A program made the translations under genes and the position numbers. This document shows positions 54,301 through 60,778 of a stretch of 60,778 nt of DNA, one piece after another. The stretch is from CAZSNT01 sp964607765. GTDB taxonomy: Bacteria; Verrucomicrobiota; Lentisphaeria; Oligosphaerales; JABHEG01. The notes below the pieces were generated by a model. It saw nothing but the letters and a program-made list of their open reading frames with translations, was not told the origin of the DNA and ran no database searches. The stretch's first letter is position 1, and each line of letters begins with the position of its first letter. The DNA lies in the NCBI GenBank assembly GCA_964607765.1, contig CAZSNT010000043.1, positions 1 to 60,778 of the forward strand, in the 5' to 3' direction.

Positions 54301-55356
54301 GTCCTCACGGAAGATGTGGAGCCACTGCGGCGCGGCGTTGCCGTCCACAGGCGTCCGGAGCCAGGCGGAGATCGCGCCGCACTCCTTGCGCAGGTTGCCT
54401 TCGGCCAGGTAGCGCAGAACCTGACCGTTTGCGAACTCCGCAGCGGATCCCGCGATCCCGGGCACGATGGTCGGGTGATTCGTGTTGGTAGGAGCGCCTT
54501 CGCCTGTCGCGGACACGGCGCCGAGACCGTCATCAAAATCCAGATGGAAGAGTGTCTTCAGAGGCTCATCGGCTCGACGCGGCGGCGGCCGTTGCAGCGC
54601 TGCCAGCTGCGCGGGTGTGGCACGTGGCAGGAGCCCGGCAACCGACTTGCCCGTCATGTCCGTCCGAATCTGCTCGGCCGTCAGAGGCCGGTCGTAGATC
54701 CTCAGCTCATCGATGACGCCGCCGGCAGGCCGACCTTCGGCAAGGTAGTGCCCGGTCCCGATCAGCAGCGGGTTGCTCGGGTTCGGCGTCCATGTGGTCT
54801 CGCGTTCGGCCTTCTTCTGCCCGTTCACCCACAGCGACAGGCCGCGCGAGCAGTCCCAGCAGGCAGCGATGTGTACCCACTGGTCGGGCTCCCACGTGCT
54901 GATCGGCGCTGTGCAGTAGCTATCCTCGGGATCCCGCACGTCGAACCTCAAAACACCCGCCCACAGCCAAAGCCAGAACGCGTTCTCGCCATGCGTGTTG
55001 CTGTCGCCGCACCACAGCAGCGGATAGGTCTCGTTCCTGCCGTCCGGGAAGCCCGGCTTGTACCACAGCGTGACAGCGCCGCGGCCCTTGTCGAAGTTGA
55101 AAGGTGTCTGTACACGCCCAGCCTGGTGCTTCGTTTCGATCGCCGTGCCGGCCCCGACACGTCCCTCAACAGGCGCCGGCGCCGCACAGAAGAAGTCCGG
55201 ACGCCCGGTCGCATGGGCCACCCAATCGTCGCTGTCGAACGACAAATGCAGCCGAACCCGGGGGACGTCCTGCCCGCCCGCAACAGCGGCTGCCATGCCG
55301 ATGAGGAACGTGGTCAGACAGACGTTAATTCTCGTCAAGTCAACGTGGAAGCACAT
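51277..55356 (-). CDS. Giant exported protein: two LamG domains plus GH-like barrel
   Basis: A 1359-residue exported protein. A signal peptide (~1-30, TRINVCLTTFLIGMAAAVAG) is followed by two LamG-type lectin domains (~32-230 and ~260-470; both contain the E/DW-x-H-V/I-A-A-W-D signature, as in QWVHIAACWDCSRG and EWHHVVAAWDCKRG), beta-sandwich domains (~490-770) and a barrel (~780-1220: MNTVHYPISWY, TFNAWLHIHQIDSLLPH, LTGVTLNTVRHSIF, LTLGVVIFAAES) resembling glycosyl-hydrolase-like family 10. The tail after FFLLQES (~1340) looks shifted out of frame. GAGGAG precedes the ATG at 55356. It is the last gene of the IclR-linked operon, 29 bp after an Fe-S protein gene. Confidence 0.75.
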   Translation of the reverse strand: MCFHVDLTRINVCLTTFLIGMAAAVAGGQDVPRVRLHLSFDSDDWVAHATGRPDFFCAAPAPVEGRVGAGTAIETKHQAGRVQTPFNFDKGRGAVTLWYKPGFPDGRNETYPLLWCGDSNTHGENAFWLWLWAGVLRFDVRDPEDSYCTAPISTWEPDQWVHIAACWDCSRGLSLWVNGQKKAERETTWTPNPSNPLLIGTGHYLAEGRPAGGVIDELRIYDRPLTAEQIRTDMTGKSVAGLLPRATPAQLAALQRPPPRRADEPLKTLFHLDFDDGLGAVSATGEGAPTNTNHPTIVPGIAGSAAEFANGQVLRYLAEGNLRKECGAISAWLRTPVDGNAAPQWLHIFREDGPSGVGHNALWLWMYPEHGLRWDPRDNNDSYTIMSATSKWRQDEWHHVVAAWDCKRGTRVYIDGCLVSFGGGGDSNKSFIPVTWNPVVHPAFLVGARTPAGERAWLGAIDEFKIWNRPPTPEEVRAEYGRFCPMAVPVAVTALDPYLWAGRTEALRLAFDNLTGAPIAFRADFAVTDADGVRIAGGSLDEQTVAPDARHHVPVELTLPRKGSYELALTLTGPGGSRQVRETVYALTKHEPETAGERQLVLVDEVDVVAADPVAESAPSRIVYSSLGRYREAGPGRNHRFAVAFEVEEPHVPHVAVVTYPDDKPRTMEVLLQPFGVRGDYQAQTGVFTGGEYPLSNRMLEQRITFWPQTPELSFIFMTAEKHRPAAVQGLKIYKLQGGFARLPATPFKGSVPAREIGLYHEDPVFAKCYGTLPGRPDMHFFPAFETVIDRMLDYHQSFGMNTVHYPISWYHGPLFGSEAEPLTTYGGRPHPAGFPRYLLRRLHARGMTFNAWLHIHQIDSLLPHTILDDDRVMDGEETVINMRYDNRLFYRAWHGKDPVYNPIDPRVQQAVKRQFAEIMDRYGDEPALTGVTLNTVRHSIFAFGSIESGYNDINLRRFQEETDIRIPVDMRDRYRFAKSYQWLMRNARDEWVAWRCRKLRAYYKELAGILRAERPELTLGVVIFAAESARATADYLDPEYSVLQVARDQGIDPALYVNDPEIVLRYSMVPADLRWRRGHRRGMFGVDDVRTVDSAPEMVAPIAATPSASVNMHDRYFENAVGRTNPLKGLPKQTQECGWRVSALNGNTHHGLENHVFALNNLDALTITKGGFLVGSLGIEEEVGRFARAFRTLPALRFDDVPGLSDPVRVRQKVVDGSNYIYVLNRIPYAVTAVIELSGAQATDLVNGRTSAGGTLKLELRPYDLRVFRQPGAESCVTGGSAAAPADLVTDLTARVDAAGQEFAELDRLGVDLAAAKPYLDMAQACLSGKRHARLFFLLQESWLPRMRSARRDTRSSR

Positions 55357-55385
55357 GGAGCACTCCTCATCCGGTTGGAGACACG

Positions 55386-56351
55386 TCACGGGCTCATGCG
55401 CCAGGGCTCAGCCGTGCGGAACCTGCTGGTGAACGTCGTGCGCAGCTTGCCTTGTTCCTCCAGGTGGATCATGCAGGCCCGGATGCAGCCGGCCGCGCCT
55501 TCGAGGGCACGCGCGTACATGTACATCGGCTTCAGTTTGTGGTTCTGGGCGATCCCCACGCGCTGGCCGAACTGCTCTTTGTCCTCGGCTGTTACTGCGA
55601 ACGGGTTGTGACTGCTGCTGCCGCCGCAGAACCCGGTGCTGCAGCGTGTCATGTCGATGTCGGCCCACTCCAGGTCGCGTCCGGCCACGGTGACCTTGAC
55701 AGTCCTGTGTGTCGGGATGGCCCCGACCGTGCAGGCCTTCACACATGCCATGCAGCGGTCGCACAGCCCGCCCTCGGGGAACAGCGGATCCGGCTCCAAC
55801 GGCGCGTCGGTCAGGATGAAAGCGAGGCGCTGCCGCGGCCCGAACTCAGGCGACAGGAACATCTTGCTGTAACCAATCTCGCCGAGTCCGGCACAGAAGG
55901 CGGCAATCCGCAGGTGTGGATACACGTCCGGGGCCGGCTTATCCGGGGATACGGGCCGGCTGCGCTCCGGCCGCATTCTGCCCGTCCTTGCCGGGTCGTT
56001 GCCGCCGCCGTCGCTGTTGCCCCACGGGAAGTTGTTGGGCACGCCCGCGGCGTCGTACCCCGCGTCCTCGATGAGCCTGCACACGCTCCAAAGCACGAGC
56101 GGCTGGTAGATGTAATTGATGCCGGCGTAGCCCATCGCGGAGTAGGCCGTGAAGAACGTGCCCTCCTCAATGCCGCGGAACAGGCCCCGGAAATGCCGGA
56201 ACCCCATCACGATCACGGACTTCGCCGAAGGCATCATGTAACGCACGTCCATCTGCCTCGGAGCGCCCTCGAACCGGTCGACTGAAGCGATGCCGACAAT
56301 ATCCGCGCCGTGCGTCTTCGCTGTCTTCTTCACTTGCTCTGCGGTCAGCAT
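55386..56351 (-). CDS. Fe-S protein related to epoxyqueuosine reductase/reductive dehalogenase (paralogue 1)
   Basis: A 321-residue cytoplasmic protein; no Tat signal or membrane segment. GADIVGIASVDRFEGAPRQM and AAFCAGLGEIGYSKMFLSPE then FGPRQR are the segments by which the QueG/reductive dehalogenase (COG1600-like) fold is recognised. A ferredoxin-type motif C197-x2-C200-x2-C203-x3-C207 follows, then C237 (with C242 unique to this copy) and GC289-x3-C293-M-x-HLE. In relatives this fold holds a corrinoid; whether this one does is not shown. The fourth cysteine is followed by T instead of the usual P. GGGAG precedes the ATG at 56351. It lies 38 bp after paralogue 2. Confidence 0.8.
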   Translation of the reverse strand: MLTAEQVKKTAKTHGADIVGIASVDRFEGAPRQMDVRYMMPSAKSVIVMGFRHFRGLFRGIEEGTFFTAYSAMGYAGINYIYQPLVLWSVCRLIEDAGYDAAGVPNNFPWGNSDGGGNDPARTGRMRPERSRPVSPDKPAPDVYPHLRIAAFCAGLGEIGYSKMFLSPEFGPRQRLAFILTDAPLEPDPLFPEGGLCDRCMACVKACTVGAIPTHRTVKVTVAGRDLEWADIDMTRCSTGFCGGSSSHNPFAVTAEDKEQFGQRVGIAQNHKLKPMYMYARALEGAAGCIRACMIHLEEQGKLRTTFTSRFRTAEPWRMSP

Positions 56352-56389
56352 GATCTGCTCCCTGTGCAGGTGTGATAGTCGGGCGCGAG

Positions 56390-57394
56390 TCACTCGGCCT
56401 CGGTTTCCTGCCTGTACCACGTCGCTTTCGGGAACGGTGTGTGGAATGTGTTGCTCAGCTTGCCCTGCTCCTCCAGGTGCCGCATGCAGGCCATCTGACA
56501 GCCGCGCATGCCGCCCAGGGCTCGACCGGTCCACAGAATCGGGCCGAGCTTGTACTTCTTCGAGTCGGTGTAAGGCTGCCTGGTGAACCCCTCCTCGTCC
56601 TTCTCCGTGACCATGAACGGATTGTGCTCCTTGACGCCGCCGTGGTAGGCAACGCTGCACGTGGGGAAGTCGAGCCGGCCCCACTCCAACTCCCGCCCGG
56701 CGATGGTGACTTTGACCGTTTCGGACGCCGAGATGGCCTTGCCCGGACACTCCCTGACGCAAGCCATGCAGCGGTCGCACAGCTCGCCTTCGAAGAGCGG
56801 ATCGGGCTCGAGCGGGGCATCGGTCAGTACTGCCGCGAACATCTGCCTGGGCCCGTATTCCGGGGTGAGGAACATGCCGCTGTAGCCGATCTCGCCCAGC
56901 CCGGCACAGAAAGCGGCGAGTCGGAGCTGGAAGAAGACGTCCGGGGCCGGTCTGCCGTCCGCAGCCGGCCGACTCCATGTGCCATCCGTCTTGCCGTAGA
57001 CCGAGGGATTCACATCGATGAAGCCCTGCCCCAGTTCGTCCGGGTCCAGGTCGTCGATATTGCTCCAGGGGAAGTTGTCCGGAATGGGCATGGATTCGTA
57101 TCCGGCGTCCTCGAGCACCTTGGTGAAGTTCCAGAGCACGACCGGCTGGAACACCCAGCGTGTACCGGCGTGTCCCATGAGGTTGTAGGAGGTGAAGTTC
57201 GTGCCCTCCTCCAAGCCGCGCAATACGCCCCTGAAAAGGCGGAATCCGAGAACAACCATGGACTTCGCATCCGGGCAGATGCTGCGCGGGTCCATCTGCC
57301 TGGGAAGCCCCTCGAAGCGGTCCATGGACGCGATCCCGACCAAGTCGGCCCCGCATTCCTTCGCCGCTGCCTTCACCATCTGGGAATTGATCAT
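56390..57394 (-). CDS. Fe-S protein related to epoxyqueuosine reductase/reductive dehalogenase (paralogue 2)
   Basis: A 334-residue cytoplasmic paralogue. GADLVGIASMDRFEGLPRQM, the LEEGT segment and AGLGEIGYSGMFLTPEYGPR match the other two. The iron-sulfur motif is C206-x2-C209-x2-C212-x3-C216-P; then C246 and GC299-x3-C303-M-R-HLEEQG. The middle region (~105-150) differs from the others and may set the substrate. The ATG at 57394 has GGAGAGGAG upstream. It follows the Gfo/Idh/MocA gene by 16 bp. Confidence 0.82.
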   Translation of the reverse strand: MINSQMVKAAAKECGADLVGIASMDRFEGLPRQMDPRSICPDAKSMVVLGFRLFRGVLRGLEEGTNFTSYNLMGHAGTRWVFQPVVLWNFTKVLEDAGYESMPIPDNFPWSNIDDLDPDELGQGFIDVNPSVYGKTDGTWSRPAADGRPAPDVFFQLRLAAFCAGLGEIGYSGMFLTPEYGPRQMFAAVLTDAPLEPDPLFEGELCDRCMACVRECPGKAISASETVKVTIAGRELEWGRLDFPTCSVAYHGGVKEHNPFMVTEKDEEGFTRQPYTDSKKYKLGPILWTGRALGGMRGCQMACMRHLEEQGKLSNTFHTPFPKATWYRQETEAE

Positions 57395-57410
57395 CACAGT
57401 CTCCTCTCCG

Positions 57411-58715
57411 TTACGGCTGCAGGAGATGCACGCCATCAAGGAACGCGGCGTCGGCCGGCGGCAGACCGTAGTCCGGGATCTTCATCAGCTCCCCGTCGCG
57501 CTTGGCCGATTCGTGGGCCACGATGCCCGGGGCGTTGTAGCGAGCCGCCAGCCAGACGTGATTGGGCGGCAGCTTCTGTTCGGTGACGCAGCGCACAAAG
57601 TCGTTGGTCAGGAACAGGTGCGTGCCTTCGTGTCCGTTCGGCAGCCCGGCGAACTCCAGCGGCAGATCCTGGTACGTCTGCGCCGGCGAGATGCCCAGAA
57701 ACGTCTTGCCCAGGTATTCGTCGGGCAGGCCGCGCCGGTTCTCGTCGGTGATGGTGACGCCACTGAACACGCACAGGTCGTTGTAGTCCTTCTTACGCAG
57801 CTTGACACTGTCGTGCGCTTTGCGGTAGGGGATGGTGCCGTCCGCACCGTAGCCCTCGGGGAAGTCCAGCCAGGTGAACACGTTGGACAGAATCCCGTTC
57901 TCGCGCGGCTGTTCCTGGTAGCAGCCGCGTGTGCCCGTGATAGTCATGCGGTCCATCATGCTGTGCGCGGTCCTGCGGAATTCGCAGATCCGCGCCGAAC
58001 CGCCGTCCGAGGTCTTGAACAACCCGGTCTCGTTGCTGAACACATTCTGCCACTCGCTCAGCTTGGGATCGAAGATGCCGTCCGGATCGTCGTCCACATA
58101 CCCGAAGCAGGTCACTTCGGTCATGCGCCGGAACGTCACGCCGAGGATGAAAGCCACCGAGTGCGTGGGATAGAGCATGGGCGGGTAGCTCGCGAACCGC
58201 TGCCAGTCAGGACTGTTCGCCCGGTAATAGGCCCGGTAGAAATGTGCCATGTCATGGTGGTACTGGCCCTCACCGTAAACGAACTTGCCGAACTCGCCCG
58301 CGGCGAATTTCTCGCGGCAGAATGTGGTCTGCGCCCGGTAGTAGCTGGTCTCGGCGAGCATGTAGATCAGACCGGTTTCTTCGACCGTCTTGACCAGTTC
58401 GTCGAGCTCCTCCAGCGTAGCCGCTGCGGGCACGGCGCTGTAGACGTGTTTGCCAGCCTTCAGCGCCTGAACTGCCTGCGGACCGTGCGCCCAGCGCTGC
58501 GTAAACAACGCGATCGCGTCACAGTCGCTGCGACACAGTTCGTCCAAAGACGGAAACGTCTTCTCGACCCCGAACATGGCCGCCTGTTCCGCCAGCCGAT
58601 CCGTCAACAAATCTGCCAGGTAGACCTCGTCCACGCCGGGATGCGCCTGGAAAAGCGGGATGAACGACTTGCTGAAACCGCCTGCCGCGCCGCAGATGCC
58701 AACTTTGATGCCCAT
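57411..58715 (-). CDS. Gfo/Idh/MocA-family protein without the EKP motif
   Basis: A 434-residue protein with a Rossmann start (KVGICGAAGGFSKSFIPLF) and the family's C-terminal alpha/beta domain. At the position where active members have E-K-P, this protein has VYSAVPAAAT (91-100), so the catalytic lysine is absent. A histidine- and tyrosine-rich segment (YGEGQYHHDMAHFYRAYYRA) lies in the substrate region. It may be a dehydrogenase with another general base, or a binding protein. It lies between paralogues 2 and 3 of the Fe-S proteins, with 16- and 11-bp gaps, so all are surely co-transcribed. Confidence 0.85.
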   Translation of the reverse strand: MGIKVGICGAAGGFSKSFIPLFQAHPGVDEVYLADLLTDRLAEQAAMFGVEKTFPSLDELCRSDCDAIALFTQRWAHGPQAVQALKAGKHVYSAVPAAATLEELDELVKTVEETGLIYMLAETSYYRAQTTFCREKFAAGEFGKFVYGEGQYHHDMAHFYRAYYRANSPDWQRFASYPPMLYPTHSVAFILGVTFRRMTEVTCFGYVDDDPDGIFDPKLSEWQNVFSNETGLFKTSDGGSARICEFRRTAHSMMDRMTITGTRGCYQEQPRENGILSNVFTWLDFPEGYGADGTIPYRKAHDSVKLRKKDYNDLCVFSGVTITDENRRGLPDEYLGKTFLGISPAQTYQDLPLEFAGLPNGHEGTHLFLTNDFVRCVTEQKLPPNHVWLAARYNAPGIVAHESAKRDGELMKIPDYGLPPADAAFLDGVHLLQP

Positions 58716-58726
58716 GGTCTTCCTCC

Positions 58727-59767
58727 TCAGTCAATCAACGGATTCGGCGCATCCACGTCTTTCTCGGTCCCGAAATTGTCACGTCTGTTGTACGTGATAT
58801 ACGCTTCGGCATCCTCGACCTTGCCGGTCTCGATGTACGTTTTCCGGACATCGTCGGTGGGAGGACGGGGCTCGGAGTGATCGAGCTTCCAGGGGCGCTC
58901 GGTACGGAACGGCGTGGTGAAACGGTTCTTGAGAACGCCCTTCTTCTCGAGGTGGTCCATGCACGCCCGGATGCAGCCGAACGCGCCGCCCAGCGCGCGC
59001 CCGTAACCGTAACGGCGCGGGTACTCTTTGAGGAACGGATTGAGCTCGCCCTCGTAGCCGCCCTGAATCCCCTTCTCGCAGGCCATCGGGTTCAGCTTTG
59101 CCCACTCGATCTCGCGCCCGGCCACAGTGACCTTGACTGTCTCCGTCGTGCTGATTGCCTGGGTGGGGCAATGCTTGGCGCAGAGCATGCAGCGGTCACA
59201 GATTTTTCCGTCAAAGATGGGGTCCGGGTCGAGTTCGGCTTCGGTCAGCAACAGCGCAAAGCGTTGGCGCGGCCCAAACTGCGGCGTCAGAAAGACCTTG
59301 CTGTAGCCTATCTCGCCGAGGCCGGCCAGGAACGCGGCCAGGCGGAAATGCACGAGCACATCCGGATAGGGTCTGTCTTCCTTCACCGGCACGCTCCAGC
59401 CCTCGCGGAAATTCCCGGTCACGGGATTGATCGCTTCCCCACCGTTGGCGTTCAGCATCGGCACGGTCTCGTGGCCCTCATCCTCCAGAAAATGGGTCAG
59501 GTTCCACAGCGCCATCGGCGCGTAGATCTGGTTGAGCGCCGCATAGCCCATGGACGGATAGGTCGTGTAGAGAGTGCCCTCCTCAATGCCGCGGAAACAG
59601 CCGCGCGCAATCCGGAATCCCAGCACGATCATCGACGCAGCGCGCGGCGCGATGTACCGCGGATCCATCTGCTTGGGCGCGCCCTCCCAACGGCTCATTG
59701 GTGCAATCCCGACCAGGTCGGCGCCCTGCGCACGGGCGAAACGCTTGACTTCGTCTGCGGTGACCAT
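58727..59767 (-). CDS. Fe-S protein related to epoxyqueuosine reductase/reductive dehalogenase (paralogue 3)
   Basis: A 346-residue cytoplasmic paralogue, the first after the regulator. GADLVGIAPMSRWEGAPKQM, GIEEGTLYTTYPSMGY and AGLGEIGYSKVFLTPQFGPR align with the other copies. Cysteines: C190-x2-C193-x2-C196-x3-C200-P, C230, and GC265-x3-C269-M-D-HLEKKG. It has an extra polar tail (~295-346). The start codon is two bases from the regulator's stop. With paralogues 1 and 2 it could form a hetero-oligomer or handle successive steps. Confidence 0.82.
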   Translation of the reverse strand: MVTADEVKRFARAQGADLVGIAPMSRWEGAPKQMDPRYIAPRAASMIVLGFRIARGCFRGIEEGTLYTTYPSMGYAALNQIYAPMALWNLTHFLEDEGHETVPMLNANGGEAINPVTGNFREGWSVPVKEDRPYPDVLVHFRLAAFLAGLGEIGYSKVFLTPQFGPRQRFALLLTEAELDPDPIFDGKICDRCMLCAKHCPTQAISTTETVKVTVAGREIEWAKLNPMACEKGIQGGYEGELNPFLKEYPRRYGYGRALGGAFGCIRACMDHLEKKGVLKNRFTTPFRTERPWKLDHSEPRPPTDDVRKTYIETGKVEDAEAYITYNRRDNFGTEKDVDAPNPLID

Positions 59768-59769
59768 GG

Positions 59770-60549
59770 TCAGCTACTCCTACATGCCTCAAAGCTCGCG
59801 CCAAGAACGGCAGCGCATTGGACCAGAAGCGCCACGCGCTCCGCGACATCGATGCGGCCCTCGTTGACGTAGAACGCCGGGAATGACTGCGATAGAGCTG
59901 CAACGAACTCGCCGCCACCACGACGCACCGGCACACCGATCGCGTGGATGCCGTCCGCTGCTTCGTCGATACATTCGGCAAAGCCGCGCTCCCGCGTGCG
60001 GGCAATATCACGCTGCAGCGCGTCACGAGAGACCTTCGTACCCCCAGTCAGCTTCTTCAGCGGCTCGCCGCCCGTCGTCTCGCTGAGCCACGCCCAGCCG
60101 CGCTCGGCCAGGATCACTTTGCCCGCCGCGGAACAGTGAAACATGCGCTGCCACTTCTGCGGCTCCGACACGCGGATCACATTGCTTCCCTCGGTATGGG
60201 CCACCATGTACAGACGCCCGTCGCACTCGACGCCGAGGAACGCGTTGTCACCCGTCTCGCGCGAAAGGCGCAGCATGTGCGGAAGAGCCAGGCGCCGCAA
60301 CTCGCGCAGCACGCTCTGCTCCTGACCGAGGAAGAAGCACTGCGGGCCCAGGTGATACCGGCCCAGCTCATCCTGACTCAGATAGCCGCGCCCCAACAGT
60401 GTGCGCGCCATGTTGTTCGCCGTGTTCGGCTTGAGTCCGAGTTCGCGGGCGATCTCCCCGGACCGCAGCGGCCCGGACTGCGGCAGCAACTCCAGCAGGT
60501 CCAGCGCATTCTCCAGCGACCGGTTCAGGCTTTTCCTGCGCGTGTCCAT
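59770..60549 (-). CDS. IclR-family transcriptional regulator
   Basis: A 259-residue protein. The N-terminal winged helix (~8-65) contains LRSGEIARELGLKPNTANNM; the C-terminal effector domain (~75-255) contains FHCSAAGKVILAE, ECIDEAADGIHAIGVPV and FVAALSQSFPAF, typical of IclR ligand domains. IclR proteins usually sense small aromatic or sugar-derived acids and control the adjacent genes. Its stop lies two bases before the Fe-S paralogue 3 gene, so it appears to be part of that operon. A TATAGT at 60555-60560 ends five bases before the ATG and no ribosome site is present, which suggests a leaderless message. Confidence 0.9.
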   Translation of the reverse strand: MDTRRKSLNRSLENALDLLELLPQSGPLRSGEIARELGLKPNTANNMARTLLGRGYLSQDELGRYHLGPQCFFLGQEQSVLRELRRLALPHMLRLSRETGDNAFLGVECDGRLYMVAHTEGSNVIRVSEPQKWQRMFHCSAAGKVILAERGWAWLSETTGGEPLKKLTGGTKVSRDALQRDIARTRERGFAECIDEAADGIHAIGVPVRRGGGEFVAALSQSFPAFYVNEGRIDVAERVALLVQCAAVLGASFEACRSS

Positions 60550-60554
60550 GCCGG

Positions 60555-60560
60555 ACTATA
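60555..60560 (-). promoter_or_regulatory. -10 element just before the IclR start codon
   Basis: TATAGT, five bases before the ATG. No good -35 is found at 16-18 bp, so this is weaker than the toxin-antitoxin cases. Confidence 0.35.
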
Positions 60561-60669
60561 CACCATTCTCGCTGTGTCGCTCCCCATATTGTTGTTTTCT
60601 GTTGCGGCCTGCTGCCGGTGTGGAGCCGGGTCCTGGATGAGCGTGGAATGGTCGCTGAGCGTGTCCCTG

Positions 60670-60695
60670 CGACCCCACCCGCCCTGCGTGGGTCG
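60670..60695. repeat. Imperfect hairpin near the window end
   Basis: CGACCCCAC, a 9-nt loop, GTGGGTCG, with one bulged C. It lies in the last 229 bp, which contain no gene and also carry the 13-mer shared with 17071. Confidence 0.4.
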
Positions 60696-60778
60696 GTCGG
60701 TAGCGCCTGATCGGCGGCGGGACCAATCTCGCTCACCCACGGCACGAGGCCTGGGACGACGATTTGGGGTTGGTGGAT

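Noticed and set aside
52921..55611. 896-codon plus-strand open frame
   Set aside because: Antisense of the giant LamG gene; long antisense frames are expected at this GC content, and it has no motif or ribosome site.
55386..57356. Single 656-codon minus-strand protein
   Set aside because: The frame joins the Fe-S paralogue 1 gene to the out-of-frame shadow of paralogue 2. The real start is the ATG at 56351 with a GGGAG site.
57192..58880. 562-codon plus-strand open frame
   Set aside because: Antisense of the Gfo/Idh/MocA gene, which has a clear Rossmann motif and a place in the operon.
55386..59767. Respiratory reductive dehalogenases
   Set aside because: The three Fe-S proteins lack a Tat signal, a membrane-anchor partner and a full second cluster motif, so organohalide respiration is not supported.

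Overview
The window is GC-rich bacterial DNA with densely packed genes on both strands. It is dominated by large secreted glycoside hydrolases, beta-helix proteins, a sulfatase, SGNH/esterase proteins, Gfo/Idh/MocA oxidoreductases and LamG or DOMON/CBM9-like carbohydrate-binding domains. That mix is typical of polysaccharide-degrading members of the PVC group (Lentisphaerota, Kiritimatiellota, Planctomycetota) or a similar phylum. This assignment is inferred from gene content; no rRNA, tRNA or ribosomal protein gene is present to confirm it.

Layout. 296-9903 (+): a likely operon of a GH5-like enzyme, a GH31 enzyme, an unrecognised barrel-like protein and a 1573-residue beta-helix/DOMON/SGNH fusion. 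9976-16841: an AAA ATPase (-), a GH-A clan glycosidase (+), an alpha/beta hydrolase and a sulfatase (both -). 17216-20560: a TPR protein, a small membrane protein, a repeat-rich non-coding stretch and an LRR protein. 20676-24890 (-): a GH36-type enzyme, a broken LamG-SGNH gene and an AraC regulator. 24998-29326 (+): divergent from the AraC gene, a Gfo/Idh/MocA dehydrogenase, an NAD-dependent epimerase and a glycyl radical enzyme. 29721-34094: a very large GH2-like protein. 34234-36514: a defence/stress island with VapBC, an orphan polymorphic-toxin domain with a putative immunity gene, and a HigBA-like pair. 36612-38773: two opposed gene remnants and a DUF4143 ATPase. 39057-44831: a large glycosidase-like protein, a tiny ORF, a Tat-exported phosphoesterase and a CocE-type hydrolase. 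44879-46505: gene remnants around a HicBA pair. 46521-50919: a beta-helix protein, a beta-propeller protein and a second VapBC. 51077-60549 (-): an IclR regulator, three paralogous Fe-S proteins of the epoxyqueuosine reductase/reductive dehalogenase type, a Gfo/Idh/MocA protein and a 1359-residue LamG glycosidase-like protein, all closely spaced.

How the parts fit. The secreted enzymes would release sugars or sulfated and acetylated oligosaccharides. The AraC-linked set (dehydrogenase, epimerase, glycyl radical enzyme) looks like anaerobic intracellular processing of such a sugar or sugar acid. The IclR-linked operon pairs a carbohydrate-binding exported protein with three cytoplasmic Fe-S proteins and a dehydrogenase, and is the best candidate here for an undescribed reductive pathway.

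The DNA also carries several kinds of repeats (double-hairpin elements, heptamer arrays, 14-nt TGAA-loop palindromes, 12-mer arrays). Three of the four toxin-antitoxin operons have promoter-like elements placed so that the start codon would be the first transcribed base.
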